Below, one piece after another: positions 21,121 through 32,608 of a DNA stretch of 64,000 bases. This stretch comes from Oxytricha trifallax (Eukaryota > Ciliophora > Spirotrichea > Sporadotrichida > Oxytrichidae): assembly GCA_000711775.1 (NCBI GenBank), contig ARYC01000193.1, positions 1 to 64,000 of the forward strand. The letters are read 5' to 3'. The first letter of the stretch is position 1, and each line of letters opens with the position of its first letter. The notes below the pieces were generated by a model. It was not told the origin of the DNA, did no database searches, and saw only the letters and a program-made list of their open reading frames with translations. The position numbers were made by a program, and so were the translations under genes.

Positions 21121-22240
21121 AATCTGATATAAAGTTTTCTTAAAATACTTAATAATCTATAATTAATTTTTAAAAAATATTATTTTTTAAAATAGTTGAA
21201 TTGTTTAAATTACTTATATATTGTACGTAAATCTATTTTTAAGTAATTCTTCTACTATAATTATCAATTTAAATTCGTTACCATAGTTTCCTTATTAACT
21301 TTCTTATAATTTTTATAGATTTTAACGATTTAAAAACATATAAAAATATTGTTCTAAATGATCCTTAATTTGACTAGTTTGTGGATAAAAATTTATCTTT
21401 ATAATAAATCAGGAATCTTAATAAGAATTTATGAATAAGTTATAAATCTATAAAGACTTAGTATTATTCTAATTAGATTATAAAACTCCATAATTAAGCA
21501 AGATAAATGTTCTAGTAAAATAACAAAACAATTATTTAATAGAATTTCGACTTTAAAATTAAAAAATCAGTCATATATTAAGAACAAACGTATTAATTTG
21601 AGTAAATTCGTATTTATTACTTATTAGTTTATATACTTTAAATGTTAATATTCTGAATATTAAAACTATTTAAATATAATTAACAGTTAACAATTACCAT
21701 CATCTGAAATAATTATAATCAAATAATGGAGTCAGTTTTTAGTGATTTTACTCTAGGAATTTAACTCATTTTTTAAAGAGTGAATCATAATGAACGTCAA
21801 CCAGTATAAAAGTCTTTTCCCTTTTTTAAGCAATGGGTGATCTCTTGAATCTTTTCTCTTAATTTTTAAACTACATCTCAAAAGCTGTACTCTCTTTGTT
21901 TCAATTAAATATCTCGTATTTCTAATATGAATCTGGGTCATATATGTAGATTATTTTCAATTTGACACTGAATTTGAAGCATCATTTTCCTCAAAGTTAT
22001 CTACCTCTAAAACATATTAGTCGCATTATTTGGTCTGTTTGTCTTCACAGTTTAAACATATCTACCTAAACTTCACTATTTTACAGCAAAGCTTTGCAAT
22101 AGTGATTGCTTAATAATGGATATAAATTTTATTTATAATTTGATTGATTTTGAGCAGTTTATTAAAAACATGGTAAATATCCTACTTAATCCATTTTCAA
22201 GTTCAAATGCCTCTCTAGTATATTAAATAACAAAATAAAA
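21121..22240. other. AT-rich spacer
   Basis: No supported gene. The only long standard-code frame (21753-21941, minus) has no features. Confidence 0.4.
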
Positions 22241-22246
22241 GGTTAA

Positions 22247-23050
22247 TCGAAGAAGTAGTAGTCGATCACTCTCGGCAGCACATCCATGATAACTGCTTTT
22301 AATGGCCTTTATTCAATGGCTGGGATTATTTAAAATTATGCATTTAATTAAGAATAATCAATAATAAACCTAACTTAGAGCCTGAATCATCTTAAGTCTG
22401 AGTTTATCTTGACTTGATACATTCTTTTATTTACTCCAGCTTCAAAAAAGCATCGTGTTATAGTTCAATAATTAATCAGCCTGAGAAGATACTTTTATTT
22501 ATTAATTTTTAGTGTTCCTAAAGGTAATTAGGAGCTATGAATAAAGTGCTTTATTGGTACTTATTATTAAATTATTGGTTCATTTTTCATTTTATTAATG
22601 TTTAAGCTCAAATCTTCGCCATCTGAACTCTCCAGATTTGAATTAGATTACTTTCTCTAGCCTGAATAACTCACTATACTTTATTCTGGAACAATTAAGA
22701 CTTTAGAACTGATTAGTTACTCTCATCAAACTTTAAAACCAAATTTGTCTTGTCAGCATAACAATTTTATGATTTCTTTGTCTCCACTTCTATATCAATT
22801 ATGGTTACTATTTTATTTGATTATTTTCTTCCCTTTTCATGAGTTTCTCTTCCTCATTCTCAATGTTGCTTAATGTATTGTCCTTATTATCAGAAGATTT
22901 ATTGCTTTCTTTTTCTAAGAATTCATCACAATTATCATCGCATTTAATCACTACATCTGCTGTACTAAATTACAGAGATAATGCCATTCTCTCTTTTTCA
23001 GGATTTTGAATTAGCTTAGCACTTTCTTCATCAATTAAAAGTTACCTCAT
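22247..23050 (-). CDS. Acidic/Ser-rich region, downstream part of the MYND gene
   Basis: An open minus frame runs from an ATG at 23048-23050 to TGA 22580-22582 (156 codons): MRQLLIDEESAKLIQNPEKE, then a low-complexity acidic part (SSDNKDNTLSNIENEEEKL). In other frames coding continues (DKTNLVLKFDESNQSVLKS; SSDGEDLSLNINKMKNEP), so the region is broken by small indels or eliminated DNA. Probably the C-terminal region of the gene that starts near 24.5 kb, but a separate gene is possible. Confidence 0.45.
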
Positions 23051-23151
23051 TATTTATATTTCTTAACAATTATTAATAAAATATAAATAATGCAAACCTG
23101 GTTATATGAACAATTACTATTTTATTTAAATAATTTTGCGAGTCAATCTGA

Positions 23152-24533
23152 TGGAAACATATATCTCTCTTGGAGCACTTTTCATTACAATAGTATGTGT
23201 TTTTTTAAACATTAAGGGCACTCATACAATTAAATGTTAAAAATCAATCTTATGACAGCATCCACATTTAGATTCGCAGTTTTATCAATTTCAATCAATC
23301 TATTTTAATTATAGATCTGTAGTTTATTTTTATTCTTATATTTAAATTCTTGGTTTTATACTTTATTTAGAATCTTTCTTAGTAAGAGGTTACTCTTTTG
23401 TAGAATTTTTAGAATCTTTCTATTATTCGCTTCATGACACTATTTTTTGCTACCTTAATTCTTCTATGATTTAGGACTAGTTATGCTATTGATGATTTTG
23501 GCATCTTCTTGCTAAACAGGCATTATATATTTCTTTAATTAAGCGTATAAATATCCCTCTTTGTAGAACACATCCCAGTAGTCTCTAAGTGTGTTATTTG
23601 TAATTTTGTAGAATATATTGTAGGCGTTTTGTTAATTTTCATTGAAAATGTTGTTTAAAAAGTAGATTAAGGGATGTTTTTCTTTGCTAAAAGCACCTTC
23701 ATCATTTTATCGGTTATCTCTAAATCTAGCTTGAGGAGGGAAGTCGTTATCTTCTTCCTGATTTCAATGAACAATTACTTTAAAACATAAATAGATGATA
23801 GTAATAATAATAAATCTTTTAAGTAATTATATATATAATAATTACTCTAAATGTTTATCGAATGATATCAAAAGTTTGATATTCTTCGACGAAATATTTA
23901 AGGATTTTCTCCATAGATGAGCCTGGAAAATTCATAACTTTCGGCAACTACAAAGAAATTTTATTTGATAGAAAATTTACACATTTTTTAGAGAATTAAA
24001 TATTAAACTATTCAATAAAATTTATGTCACTAAGCTCAGGATGGACTCAGCATAAGCGAATTTCATCATTTAAATAGTTTTTTAACCAATTAAATACATC
24101 TTTATTATCCATTTAACCAATTCAAAAGTTGACTTGGGGTTTAATCATCCATTTGGTGGTTGAATGGCTATATCCCTTAGCCCTAGACAAACTTGTAACT
24201 ATTAGAGATAAAAATAAGTTTGCTATAGAAAGTAATCTCATTTTATGCATTATAAAAGCCAAATAATTAGCAATCAGCTCTTTTATTAATTGTAAAACAA
24301 ATAACTTACCATAGATAGATAAGGCTATATTTCAAGTAAAGCAGCTTTATTCTATAAATAGCATATCGTATGATTTAGTCTATTTTATATATTTGAGAAA
24401 AAAACTTCCAACATTCTTTACTAGCCACTATAAAATCTTTCTTGGATATTAATGCATTTTTAAGCTGGTTGTTCAAGTAATATGTTCGCTATGGTACTTT
24501 AGATTTATTCAAATAATAATCATTTTTGTCCAT
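23152..24533 (-). pseudogene. Gene with DUSP-like and MYND-finger-like parts (ubiquitin-protease type?)
   Basis: Minus strand, start ATG 24531-24533. The first part (about 24310-24533) reads NNQLKNALISKKDFIVASKE and CWKFFSQIYKIDQIIRYAIY, which resembles a DUSP domain of ubiquitin-specific proteases (the W..F..Y pattern). Then 23870-24120 reads DNKDVFNWLKNYLNDEIRL and SSMEKILKYFVEEYQTFDII. Next 23440-23765 is open: FLNNIFNENQQ, LRDYWDVFYKEGYLYAQLKK. Then 23152-23279 shows CGCC, CPQC, YYCNEKC and a following His, a MYND-type zinc finger, broken by frame changes. No cysteine protease core was seen, so the USP reading is a guess from two domains. Confidence 0.4.
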
Positions 24534-24779
24534 AAGTAGCAACAATTTTGAAATCTCACAGGATTAGAATTGCTTGAAAGTATCTGATTAATACTTAAAT
24601 CAGATCTTTTCTGTTCTTGTATATTACAAACCTTACTATATAGCCATAGCTTATGTAGTCTTTCATTTTGCTTAAATCGTAATGATTTGAGTGAATATAA
24701 AAATTTAAGATTAACATTTATTGATAATTATTTTGGATAAAGATGCTTTGAAAGTTGATCAGCTTTATTTCAATTTCTA

Positions 24780-27700
24780 ACGTTTTGAGAAAATTTCTTA
24801 AAAGCAGCATCTCCGATCAATCGCTTCAAGTCTTCAAGGCTCTCAATTTCATCCATGCTCCTTTTAAGATCTATCAACGCTTCTAGAGCACTTTGCTGAA
24901 TCGTTATTTATAGATGAGAGCTAAAAGATGCTCAAGCTTGTCGAGCTTCTCGATTGACATCTATATCATCTTATGTAATATCTGTTACTTTGGCAGAGTT
25001 GATATAGGAAAATATTTTGACTTCAATGCTCCCATACTCCGTGAACTCCTGCCTCTCATTTATAGATATTGCTTCTGTGATTCGATGTCGCATGCTATTT
25101 GAACTGAAGCATCGTTTCTGAATCTATTGTTGTATCCATACTTTCATCATGCCCAAGTATCAATATCCCATTTTACCACGATTGAATTTTCTCTAGAGTT
25201 GCTTGCAAGATACTCATTTTTACTTTAATTTAATCCATTTGGTTTATCATGTTTTTACAGTGAGTTTCTCATGGCCATTGCAGAAAATTATAATTGGAGC
25301 AGAGAGCCACAATTCTTGTATCTCTTTCTTTACTATGCCCATCTCTCTTCTTCACATTAGAAAATAAATATTTCCCCACCTTAATCTTGGCTTAGTTCAT
25401 TTAAAAGTTCGTATTGGCTTTTGAACTTCAAAACTTTTGGTCGAATAGAGAATTGGGCTAGCACTCTTTGAATCCCTGAGTTACAGGTAGCGCTGAACAT
25501 GTATGACTTACTTAATCCTAAATCCCACAGACCATACATTATTCCATCATGATTGAGAAAAGGATGCTTCCACGCAATCCGATCAAATTCATCTATGATT
25601 AGAATATCATAAGACCTTTAAGTTTTGTAAAAAATTTCAATAGTTTTTATTTGCAGCTTAATTCCGAGAAGTTGAAGAAATCTCTATTATTTTTGCAGTT
25701 TCAGGATTTAATCCGGAACTTTTATTGGAACCTTTTTGCCTATTTAATTTAATAACAAGTCAAAAGTCCCTAAACCCAAGTTTTATAAGATGCAGTAGGC
25801 ATTTAAATCTAAATGTTTTTCTGTTACTGGCTCAAAGTTATTGCAGCTATTGTTGATTGAAAGACTGAGTGCTTGTAGTCATGGTACGTTTCCTGCATTT
25901 ATTGTGAGCATCCTTAAAGCTCATCGATAGGAACTGAATTGCCAACGATTGAAGTTTTCAAAAATTCTTACCAAACTTCCTAACTTTTAAGCTCAATATC
26001 AGATAAGTTTTTTGTATTTAAGAACAAGATTGCAGCTAGCATAATAGGCTCATCCATGAAGTCTCATCCTAACTAAAGATTTACTCTAACTAATCAAGCT
26101 CAAAGTCTTTGACATATTAAAGTATCATTAGCCGCTCCAATTGTAGATTCAGTCAAAATAGAAAAAAAAATCGAAATATGGAAAACTTTTAGAAATAAAG
26201 AAATATATAATTAACTTTCTTGAATAAATTAAAAAATATTTTAATAGTTAGTTATTTTATTTATTTAATTTATATATTTACTTTGGCTTGATTTTCAAAG
26301 ATTATAGTTATTTATTACTTAATCCCTATTAAGATAAATATATTATAAATTACTAGTATTTAAAAAAACTTCCTAATCATTTTTATTAAAATTAAGTGAT
26401 CTTTTTACAATTACTAAATGTAATTTATGTCAGTTGTTAGAAATGAGTAATTTATAAAAAATCTTATATTATTAGTATCAAAATTTAAAAACTAGTAATA
26501 TTTTATGTCAATAATTGTAATTTATAAAATATTTAAAAATATTGAACAAATCTAATATGATAGTTGTAGAAAACTAATTTAATTTATATCATACATTCTC
26601 AATTTTTTATTTTTAAATTTAATTTAAATATAATAATATAAATACTGCGACCAAGTAGTAAAATAAATAAGTTTTTTTCTACTTAGTCCCAAAATAAATA
26701 AATAAATTAAATTATACAAACAATTATCTAATTAATAATTATAAAAATATTATCAACATCATTTAAATATATTTTTTTGTATTTTAAGAATATAACAATT
26801 CATGATTTTTATAGTATTTTGACTGATTGATGCGCGAACGCTTAGAGAGCATTGACAAAAGTGTCCTCTTCTATGAAAATATACCTATGAACTCGCTTAG
26901 CGTTCTGGAGGGATCATGATTTACTTTTAAAATTGAAATCATAGCAATAAAGTCCTCTCTGTAAAGTTTATTGTTTTTTTTAATTGCTGGTATGAAGCCA
27001 TTATAGAGTAAACTTTCTTTGAATTTCACTATCAGCCCTGCTTCATTTTCATTGAAACCACTCTTTATAAGGAATTGTTGAAAGATGCTAATGCTCTCTA
27101 GTGAGGATATGGTTTTTAATGATGATAGTGAGTTCAGTTCTAACAATAAACCAACTAATCCCATGGTCATTGGCTAGTTGCTATCCTTAAGGTGTCTTTA
27201 CGATACCATAATGCCCAATTAAGCTTTCTCTGACTCTTCAAATATTTGAGCATCAACGCTGTATTTTAAATTGGGAAAAGAGTGTGAATGAGGGTCTGAC
27301 CCTCTAATGATAACTCTTTTATGATAGAAGAAGCTGCCAGGTGGAACTTAAGGATTTGGGATTAGGTGTAATTTTTGAGTTCTTTTTCAATTAGCTGGAT
27401 TTCTCTAGTCTTGAACAGTTCAATTATATGTTTTTGTTGATGGTAAAGCTAAGCCTCCAAATTATTATTGTAGAATTCATTATCTGAGATGAAAGACTTA
27501 TTTAAATTTTAGATTAACTGGAGCTGAATACCCTCATCAAGATCAGCAATTGCTGGATGGCGAAGTGCGATAGCTTAGAAACGTCAGCTTAAGATTAATT
27601 GGGTTATTGAGAGCTCTCGTTCTAGGATTTGTTTCTAGACTTCGAGTAATCTTTGTCAATCAGTGCTTACAATTCTAAAGTTGATCCTCTTTATTGGAGA

Positions 27701-28113
27701 TGTGATTATTCCTTAATCTTTAATCCTAGCAGAGCTCTTTTTAAAGATTATCTCTTCAATCGGATAAAATTGTTCACAAGCTCACAATCTAGTTCCCTTA
27801 GGGATACTCAGGTAGCATTGGATGATCTTGAATGTCCTTGTAAGTTATTTGAAAGTTATTGGTTATCACACCAAGAGCACTTTTAAATTCACCACATAGG
27901 TCCTTTTAGCCTGTGATTGATCATAAAACTTTTTGAACTCAGCGTAGGACTCTTTACTTCTCGTCGGATCATCCTTGAATTGAAATTTCTAGCTCTTTTA
28001 TTAAGATCTGCCGATGGTTTTTACTTTACAGAGTGAACAGATATGATTGATGATAGTTTAGACTTAAAGTGAGAATCATCACTATCGTTCATTGAACTTT
28101 AAGAGGCGCTCAT
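24780..28113 (-). pseudogene. Large SF2 helicase-like protein, interrupted by foldback F1
   Basis: Start ATG 28111-28113 (MSASQSSMNDSDDSHFKSK). The N-terminal 420 codons (28113-26850) are helical and polar, with KDDPTRSKESYAEFKKFYD, DEGIQLQLIQNLNKSF and KTREIQLIEKELKNYTQSQ. After F1, 26145-24780 shows LNAYCILQNLGLGTFDLLL, then YDILIIDEFDRIAWKHPFL at about 25580 (Walker B/motif II), LGLSKSYMFSATC (motif III), then SMDEIESLEDLKRLIGDAA. The Walker A lysine was not found; the stretch near 26100 is worn. Superfamily 2 (DEAD-like or SecA-like) is the best fit. Several frame changes make it non-functional as read. About 1,100 residues if one gene. Confidence 0.55.
26147..26828. mobile_element. F1: foldback/MITE element, about 682 bp
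   Basis: Ends are inverted: ATTCAGTCAAAATAG on the left and CTATAGTATTTTGACTGA-type on the right. Inside are mirrored arms containing TACTTTGG with ATCCC and GGTCCC/GACCAAGTAGTAAA-type blocks. The same arms and the same ends (ATTCAATCAAAATAG) form F2 at 46347-47033, so these are two copies of one family. It is inserted in the helicase-like gene, so it is younger than that gene. No ORF: a non-autonomous element. Confidence 0.65.
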
Positions 28114-28492
28114 TTTGAATTTTTGAATGTGTAATTTTTAAACTTAATAAATTTTTAATTAAAATTGCTTAATTTGAATTTAAGCATCATCATCGAATGT
28201 GATAATGTAAAGGGGAGAGGTCTATAAAAAAAATGACAACAAAAATTATTCCAAAAAAAACAAAAAATCCAGAAAAAAGTGTGATTAATCACAAAAAAAC
28301 GATAAAAATCACAGCAAAAAATTCATATTTAGGAGGGAAAAATCACAGAGGCCTCTTATTGTTTTAGAAAATTTATACTCATTACAATCTTTTCACATTC
28401 ACAATAATCATTAGGACTAAACTCGCTGTTTTTCTTATAATTAATGTGAGTAATATTATTTTATTTTTAATTGGCTATAAGGAATATCATTT

Positions 28493-29370
28493 ATGGAGAC
28501 GATATCTCAAAAAAGATCATTTCAGCAATTTCAGATGAGCGATAGCTAAGCTGACAACTGCATCTTGAAGATCTCTCCTCAATAGCTTAGCGTGAAGTTT
28601 ATGTCCAAAGTAGACATCTACTCTTCTCTAACTGAGATTCGTAATTAATTTGCCCCTTGCATATATAGTAGGATAATAAATGCCACCGAACTAAGGTATT
28701 AACAGAGAGTACCTCAGACTAATTTTTAAGGAAAGTAAAAGACTTCTGAAAAGGGACTAGATCTAGATGGTGAAGGTCCTAAAGTACAATGAACTTTCGG
28801 TAAGACAGCTGTATTTGCAAGTGTGTGACGATTAGGAGCTGAGCATCTACCTGCCTGATATGTCAGAGAAGTCCAATTCTATAAATTGCCAATACCTCTT
28901 GAATTTTTTCAATACTAACCTGCCTCAGCATCTCTCACACATCTTCAACAAGTCAAGAGGAAGCAGGAATAGCGCGGATGTTAAGGATCCAAGAACGACT
29001 TTATTCTTATATCTGACGATTGGTACTCACAGCTAATCAGCCATCCCTTTGTCTCAAGTATCTTACCCTATATCTAACTCAATAAAAGTTAGAAAAATTT
29101 GGGAGGACTATGCAGCTCTTGAAAGCTTCAACTAAGCTAATGAAGGCCATGAAATCTAAGCAGCCGCCTCCAAAAGTTTTCTCTCTTAAGCGGTTCAGGG
29201 GAATAGAGCATGCCTCAGCTAGTAAAGGTATCAAGCCAAGTGATGGAGATCGCTTAATGGAATCTTACACCACGATGTTTGAATCTTAATCTGATACTGG
29301 CATGATGAACAAAAACGCTATTAAATTTACACATGAGTTTTTAATAGCATAATTTAAATTAACGTCACAA
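28493..29370 (+). pseudogene. Diverged homologue of the TBE 22-kDa protein (element X)
   Basis: ATG 28493 opens METISQKRSFQQFQMSDSQ. The central part NELSVRQLYLQVCDDQELS, IYLP and SNSINCQYLLNFF lines up with the TBE core pattern E(I/L)SV..LY....D.EL..YLP....SN. The last part reads MKAMKSKQPPPKVFSLKRF, then RGIEHASASKGIKPSDGD in a shifted frame and ends near 29370 at the transposase end. At least two frame changes. The function is unknown as for its TBE relatives, but conservation across such distance argues that it matters for the element. Confidence 0.6.
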
Positions 29371-30020
29371 ATTAAACCTTTTCAATTTTTTCTTGCATAT
29401 TTCTCTAGTTATTCTATCATCTATGCTACTTCAAGACTCTTTTGGCATCAAATTTCTGGTCTTGTCCAACAATCTTCATCTTCATTCTATTGAACTAGTT
29501 CTTGAGAACTGAAAAATTTATCTCAATAGTGTTATATTGGGGAGTATGGTGAAGTAAAAATGAGAATGATGCCGAGCTCCTCAGTCAACACTTTGATCTT
29601 TTTGCTGTGATGATCTCTTAAATTGTCAAGAACGACAGCAAGTTTACTTGTGATGTTTTATTCATACAATCCTATGATAAAATCATAGAACTTTTCAATG
29701 TCAACTGATCAATCATAATTGTAGTATAGTTCCAAACCACTGTTAGGAGATACCCCTGCAACAACCGCTATGCTTTTCGTGAATTGTAGCTTGTCTTTCA
29801 CAATAATATTCAAATGGCGATTGCTGAAATCTTGCTTTAGATTAGTAGAGTAAGTGAACATCACCTCATCAACGAAAACTATTTTCCGTCCTTTTTTAAG
29901 AGCATTAATTCTTTTACATATCATTTAAATTCTTTGATTATGCATTTTTTGCATATAATATTAATTTTTGTATGAATCACCAAGTTTTAAAAAGTTGTGA
30001 TGCATTACCAACTTTTTTTT
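29340..30020 (-). pseudogene. Diverged TBE-like DDE transposase (element X)
   Basis: Minus strand. The triad is intact: KIVFVDEVMFTY at about 29870, KLAVVLDNLRDHHSKK at about 29630, and the last acid in TSPYSPQYNTIEINF at about 29550. Alignment with TBE-B runs through VAGVSPNSGLE against LAGISEDSGLE. The usual N-terminal 110 residues with the helix-turn-helix are not found; upstream frame KLVMHHNFLKLGDSY lies on a palindrome and may not be protein. So this is a 5'-truncated or rearranged transposase with a catalytic core that still reads well. Confidence 0.75.
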
Positions 30021-30032
30021 AAACTTGGTGAT
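29976..30032. repeat. Compound palindrome at the X transposase 5' side
   Basis: ATCACCAAGTTT and AAACTTGGTGAT are inverted at the outside; inside, AAAAAGTTGTGATGCAT mirrors ATTACCAACTTTTT. The same core ATCACC(A)A occurs in the hairpin at 19556-19587. It may be the remains of an element end. Confidence 0.6.
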
Positions 30033-30039
30033 GCATCCA

Positions 30040-30780
30040 TTAAATATTTAAATATAAAATTATACAATATATACTAAATTTGTCATCTTCACATATATAA
30101 TTTATTATGTCTTCACTATTTTCATATTATTGAGATACTAAGAAAGCTCTTAAAAAATTAATAAATAGAGAGTTTGAACTATTAAATTTTAATTAATCTA
30201 ATAAAACTCATCCTTTTTAAACTTAAGATTAACTGTATATATAGAATTAGCGATAATAAATATGTGATGAAACTATGATCTATTTAAGTTATATAATATT
30301 TAGTTTGTGGATAATATAATACCTAAACTACAAATTCATGAAACTACATTATTCATAGTAAGAAAGATAAAAATCTATATAGAATTATTAAAGTTTAAAT
30401 AAGAAAGTTTTTTATTCCTTAATCAAGAAATATTAATTTAGTAGTTATACAAATGTAATTTACTCGAACACTCATAAGTATTAGAGAATTTTAATTATTA
30501 TTTTTATTATAAGTCTGATTAAATTATTAAAATAATATTCATAATTCTTTGTTATAATCTATTTGATAAATAAATAGTTATATAAATACTCAGCCTTAGT
30601 TATATTGATAATATTTATAAATAAACAAAAATTGAAATGGAATTTTGTATGAATATGATAAGAATGACTATTATGCGCATTTAAGAATTTTAACTGAAAT
30701 TCAAATGAGTGATTGGTTATCTAGGATTTCATCTCTAAAAACAGCCCATGTGTCTTAAGTTTCTAAACTGGACTTATATA
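30040..30780. other. AT-rich spacer
   Basis: About 80 percent A+T; nothing recognised. Confidence 0.4.
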
Positions 30781-30832
30781 CTTTCCCACACTTATAAACT
30801 TTCGCTTTATTCCTTTTTCTTTATACATTCTA

Positions 30833-30958
30833 TCAAGTTTGGAGGGATAAATTCATATCTCTGGGAACCTTCTGTGGAACATCACGCATCTCTCTGCAAG
30901 AGTCATTCCTGCCTGACTTTGTAGCGTGTTTTAGTTCGTTAGGAATTGAATATTGCAT
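30833..30958 (-). CDS. Short gene piece, unknown
   Basis: ATG 30956-30958 to TGA 30833-30835, 41 aa: MQYSIPNELKHATKSGRNDS, then REMRDVPQKVPRDMN. Polar composition indicates coding. A shifted frame continues the coding character (PPNLIECIKKKEQSES) toward 30775, so a one-base change or eliminated bit is likely near 30840. Could belong with the pieces at 31.5 and 32.6-33.9 kb on the same strand. Confidence 0.45.
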   Translation of the reverse strand: MQYSIPNELKHATKSGRNDSCREMRDVPQKVPRDMNLSLQT

Positions 30959-31496
30959 TTTGATAGCTCATATTAGTTTCAGATTTGTATAAATACATAG
31001 GCTTACAAACTTTAGAATCTACAGATCTTTTGAATCAGAGAGCAAGGAATGCTAGTAAGTTCATGAATTAATTTGAAGCAAAAGTAGACTGGTGAGTTTT
31101 GAGTTGGATTCAAGCATTTAAATCTGAGATACAGTATTAAGTCATGCAAGTTGTTCAATGCATCTGGTTGATTCAGCATTAGAAGACTTCTGATAAAGTT
31201 GATTACGTGGGTTAGTATTTTGGATTCAAATTTAATAGTGATATTATTGTGTTATTAAAAGTCTTTGTGTTGTTTTATCATTTAGTGGGTAAGCATAAGT
31301 TTCTTGTATAATTTGCAAAAAGTTGTTTTTATGAGAATTCTCTAAAAAACTAATGAGTTTCATTGATTTATTCTGGTATATTTTCTTCATAAGTCATTCA
31401 AGAAGAATGCTTTAAGTTGAGCAGGTATTCATTTATTGGGATTGTAATATAAGCTCATCTATACTCAACTTGTTGTCTAATTGTTGTTGATATTCA

Positions 31497-31706
31497 TCAG
31501 TAGTTTACATTTGAAGCATTTTAATAAGAAGTTTTTTTTGAATTCTCTATACTAATTTTCCTTGATCTCCTCGATGTCCTCAGTTTCCACTAATCAGAAA
31601 CGCTCATGGTGATTTTCATTGTTTAGCAATTTTGGGATTCAGATCTCGAATCATAAATACTATAGTCTGCTGTAAAGCAATGACTCCACCCAATAATATC
31701 AGACAT
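31497..31706 (-). CDS. Gene piece, 69-codon frame, unknown
   Basis: ATG 31704-31706 opens MSDIIGWSHCFTADYSIYDS and runs to TGA 31497-31499. A second frame in the latter half is also coding-like (VETEDIEEIKENQYREFKK, CFKCKLL), with a TGA just before it. So the gene is probably broken by one indel. No family recognised. Confidence 0.45.
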
Positions 31707-32608
31707 CTTCTTCTTGTGAATTCTAATTTCGGTGCTCTAACTTAAGGAAGATAGCCTCATGCTAAATATAACTTGCTAAATTTCACAATCGTGTGCATTA
31801 AGTCCTAAACTAATGAATACCAATGGATACAAGAGAGTAAGTATGGTTCCAAAATGAAGAAAGATAGCAATTGCTAATTATAAATAAAAGTATGACTAGA
31901 TTTGCTTTCTCTGAGTAAAGGAATAAGCCATTTGAGCTTTAGTAAGTAACGAAAAAGATACAAGACAAATTAAAATGGCATGAGAAGATGGTTGACTCAT
32001 ACAACCGACTTCATTGTCTATCATGAGGGAGAGTATCTTGATTGACTTTAATGGATCTATAATAATAAATAAAACATAAATTTAAGTGTAAATGCATGGG
32101 TGAGAGAATGATTTAATATTAAAATGCTGATTATTATTTCTAATTCTTGTATTCATAAAAATTTTGAGTAAATCTCAAATCATCTTAGGTTTGTAATATA
32201 AAAAACATCGTCAAATTTGTTTCAATTAGTTTCAAATAACAAAAAGAACTGATATTACCTTGGATTCCAGAACTCTCTAATCAACTTACTATTATTGATT
32301 CAATTTAATAGCATAAACTTATAGTTGATATGATTTTGAACTATAACCTACAATTTTGTTGTGAAAATTATTTCGCATTTCTTTTTCTTATAGTTCTCTA
32401 ACATTTTTAATGTATTTGTTTATTACTGACGATTTGATATAATCATTATCATCTCTATAAAATAGCCTTTTTCCATTTTAAAGTTTTAACTGAAGTTTAA
32501 AAGTTAAACGAAAGATTGAAGAGAGAATCAAAGTATCTTATTTTTAAACTGGCTGTGTTCTTAAATTTTAGCTTGATTATTTTCGATGTATCTAGTCATA
32601 ATTTTTGC

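Larger units (their letters stand above)
24780..30032 (-). mobile_element. X: old TBE-like element with helicase-like gene
   Basis: The gene order copies that of TBE-C/D exactly: large gene (minus), 22-kDa-type gene (plus), DDE transposase (minus). The transposase and 22-kDa-type proteins are clearly related to TBE ones but far diverged. The large gene is not the zinc-finger/kinase protein but a helicase-like protein. A 0.68-kb foldback (F1) sits in that gene. No G4T4 terminal repeats are found; the right side ends in a palindrome at 29976-30032 and the left edge is undefined. All genes carry several frame breaks. Whether the helicase gene is cargo or a neighbour is inferred only from order. 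Confidence 0.6.
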
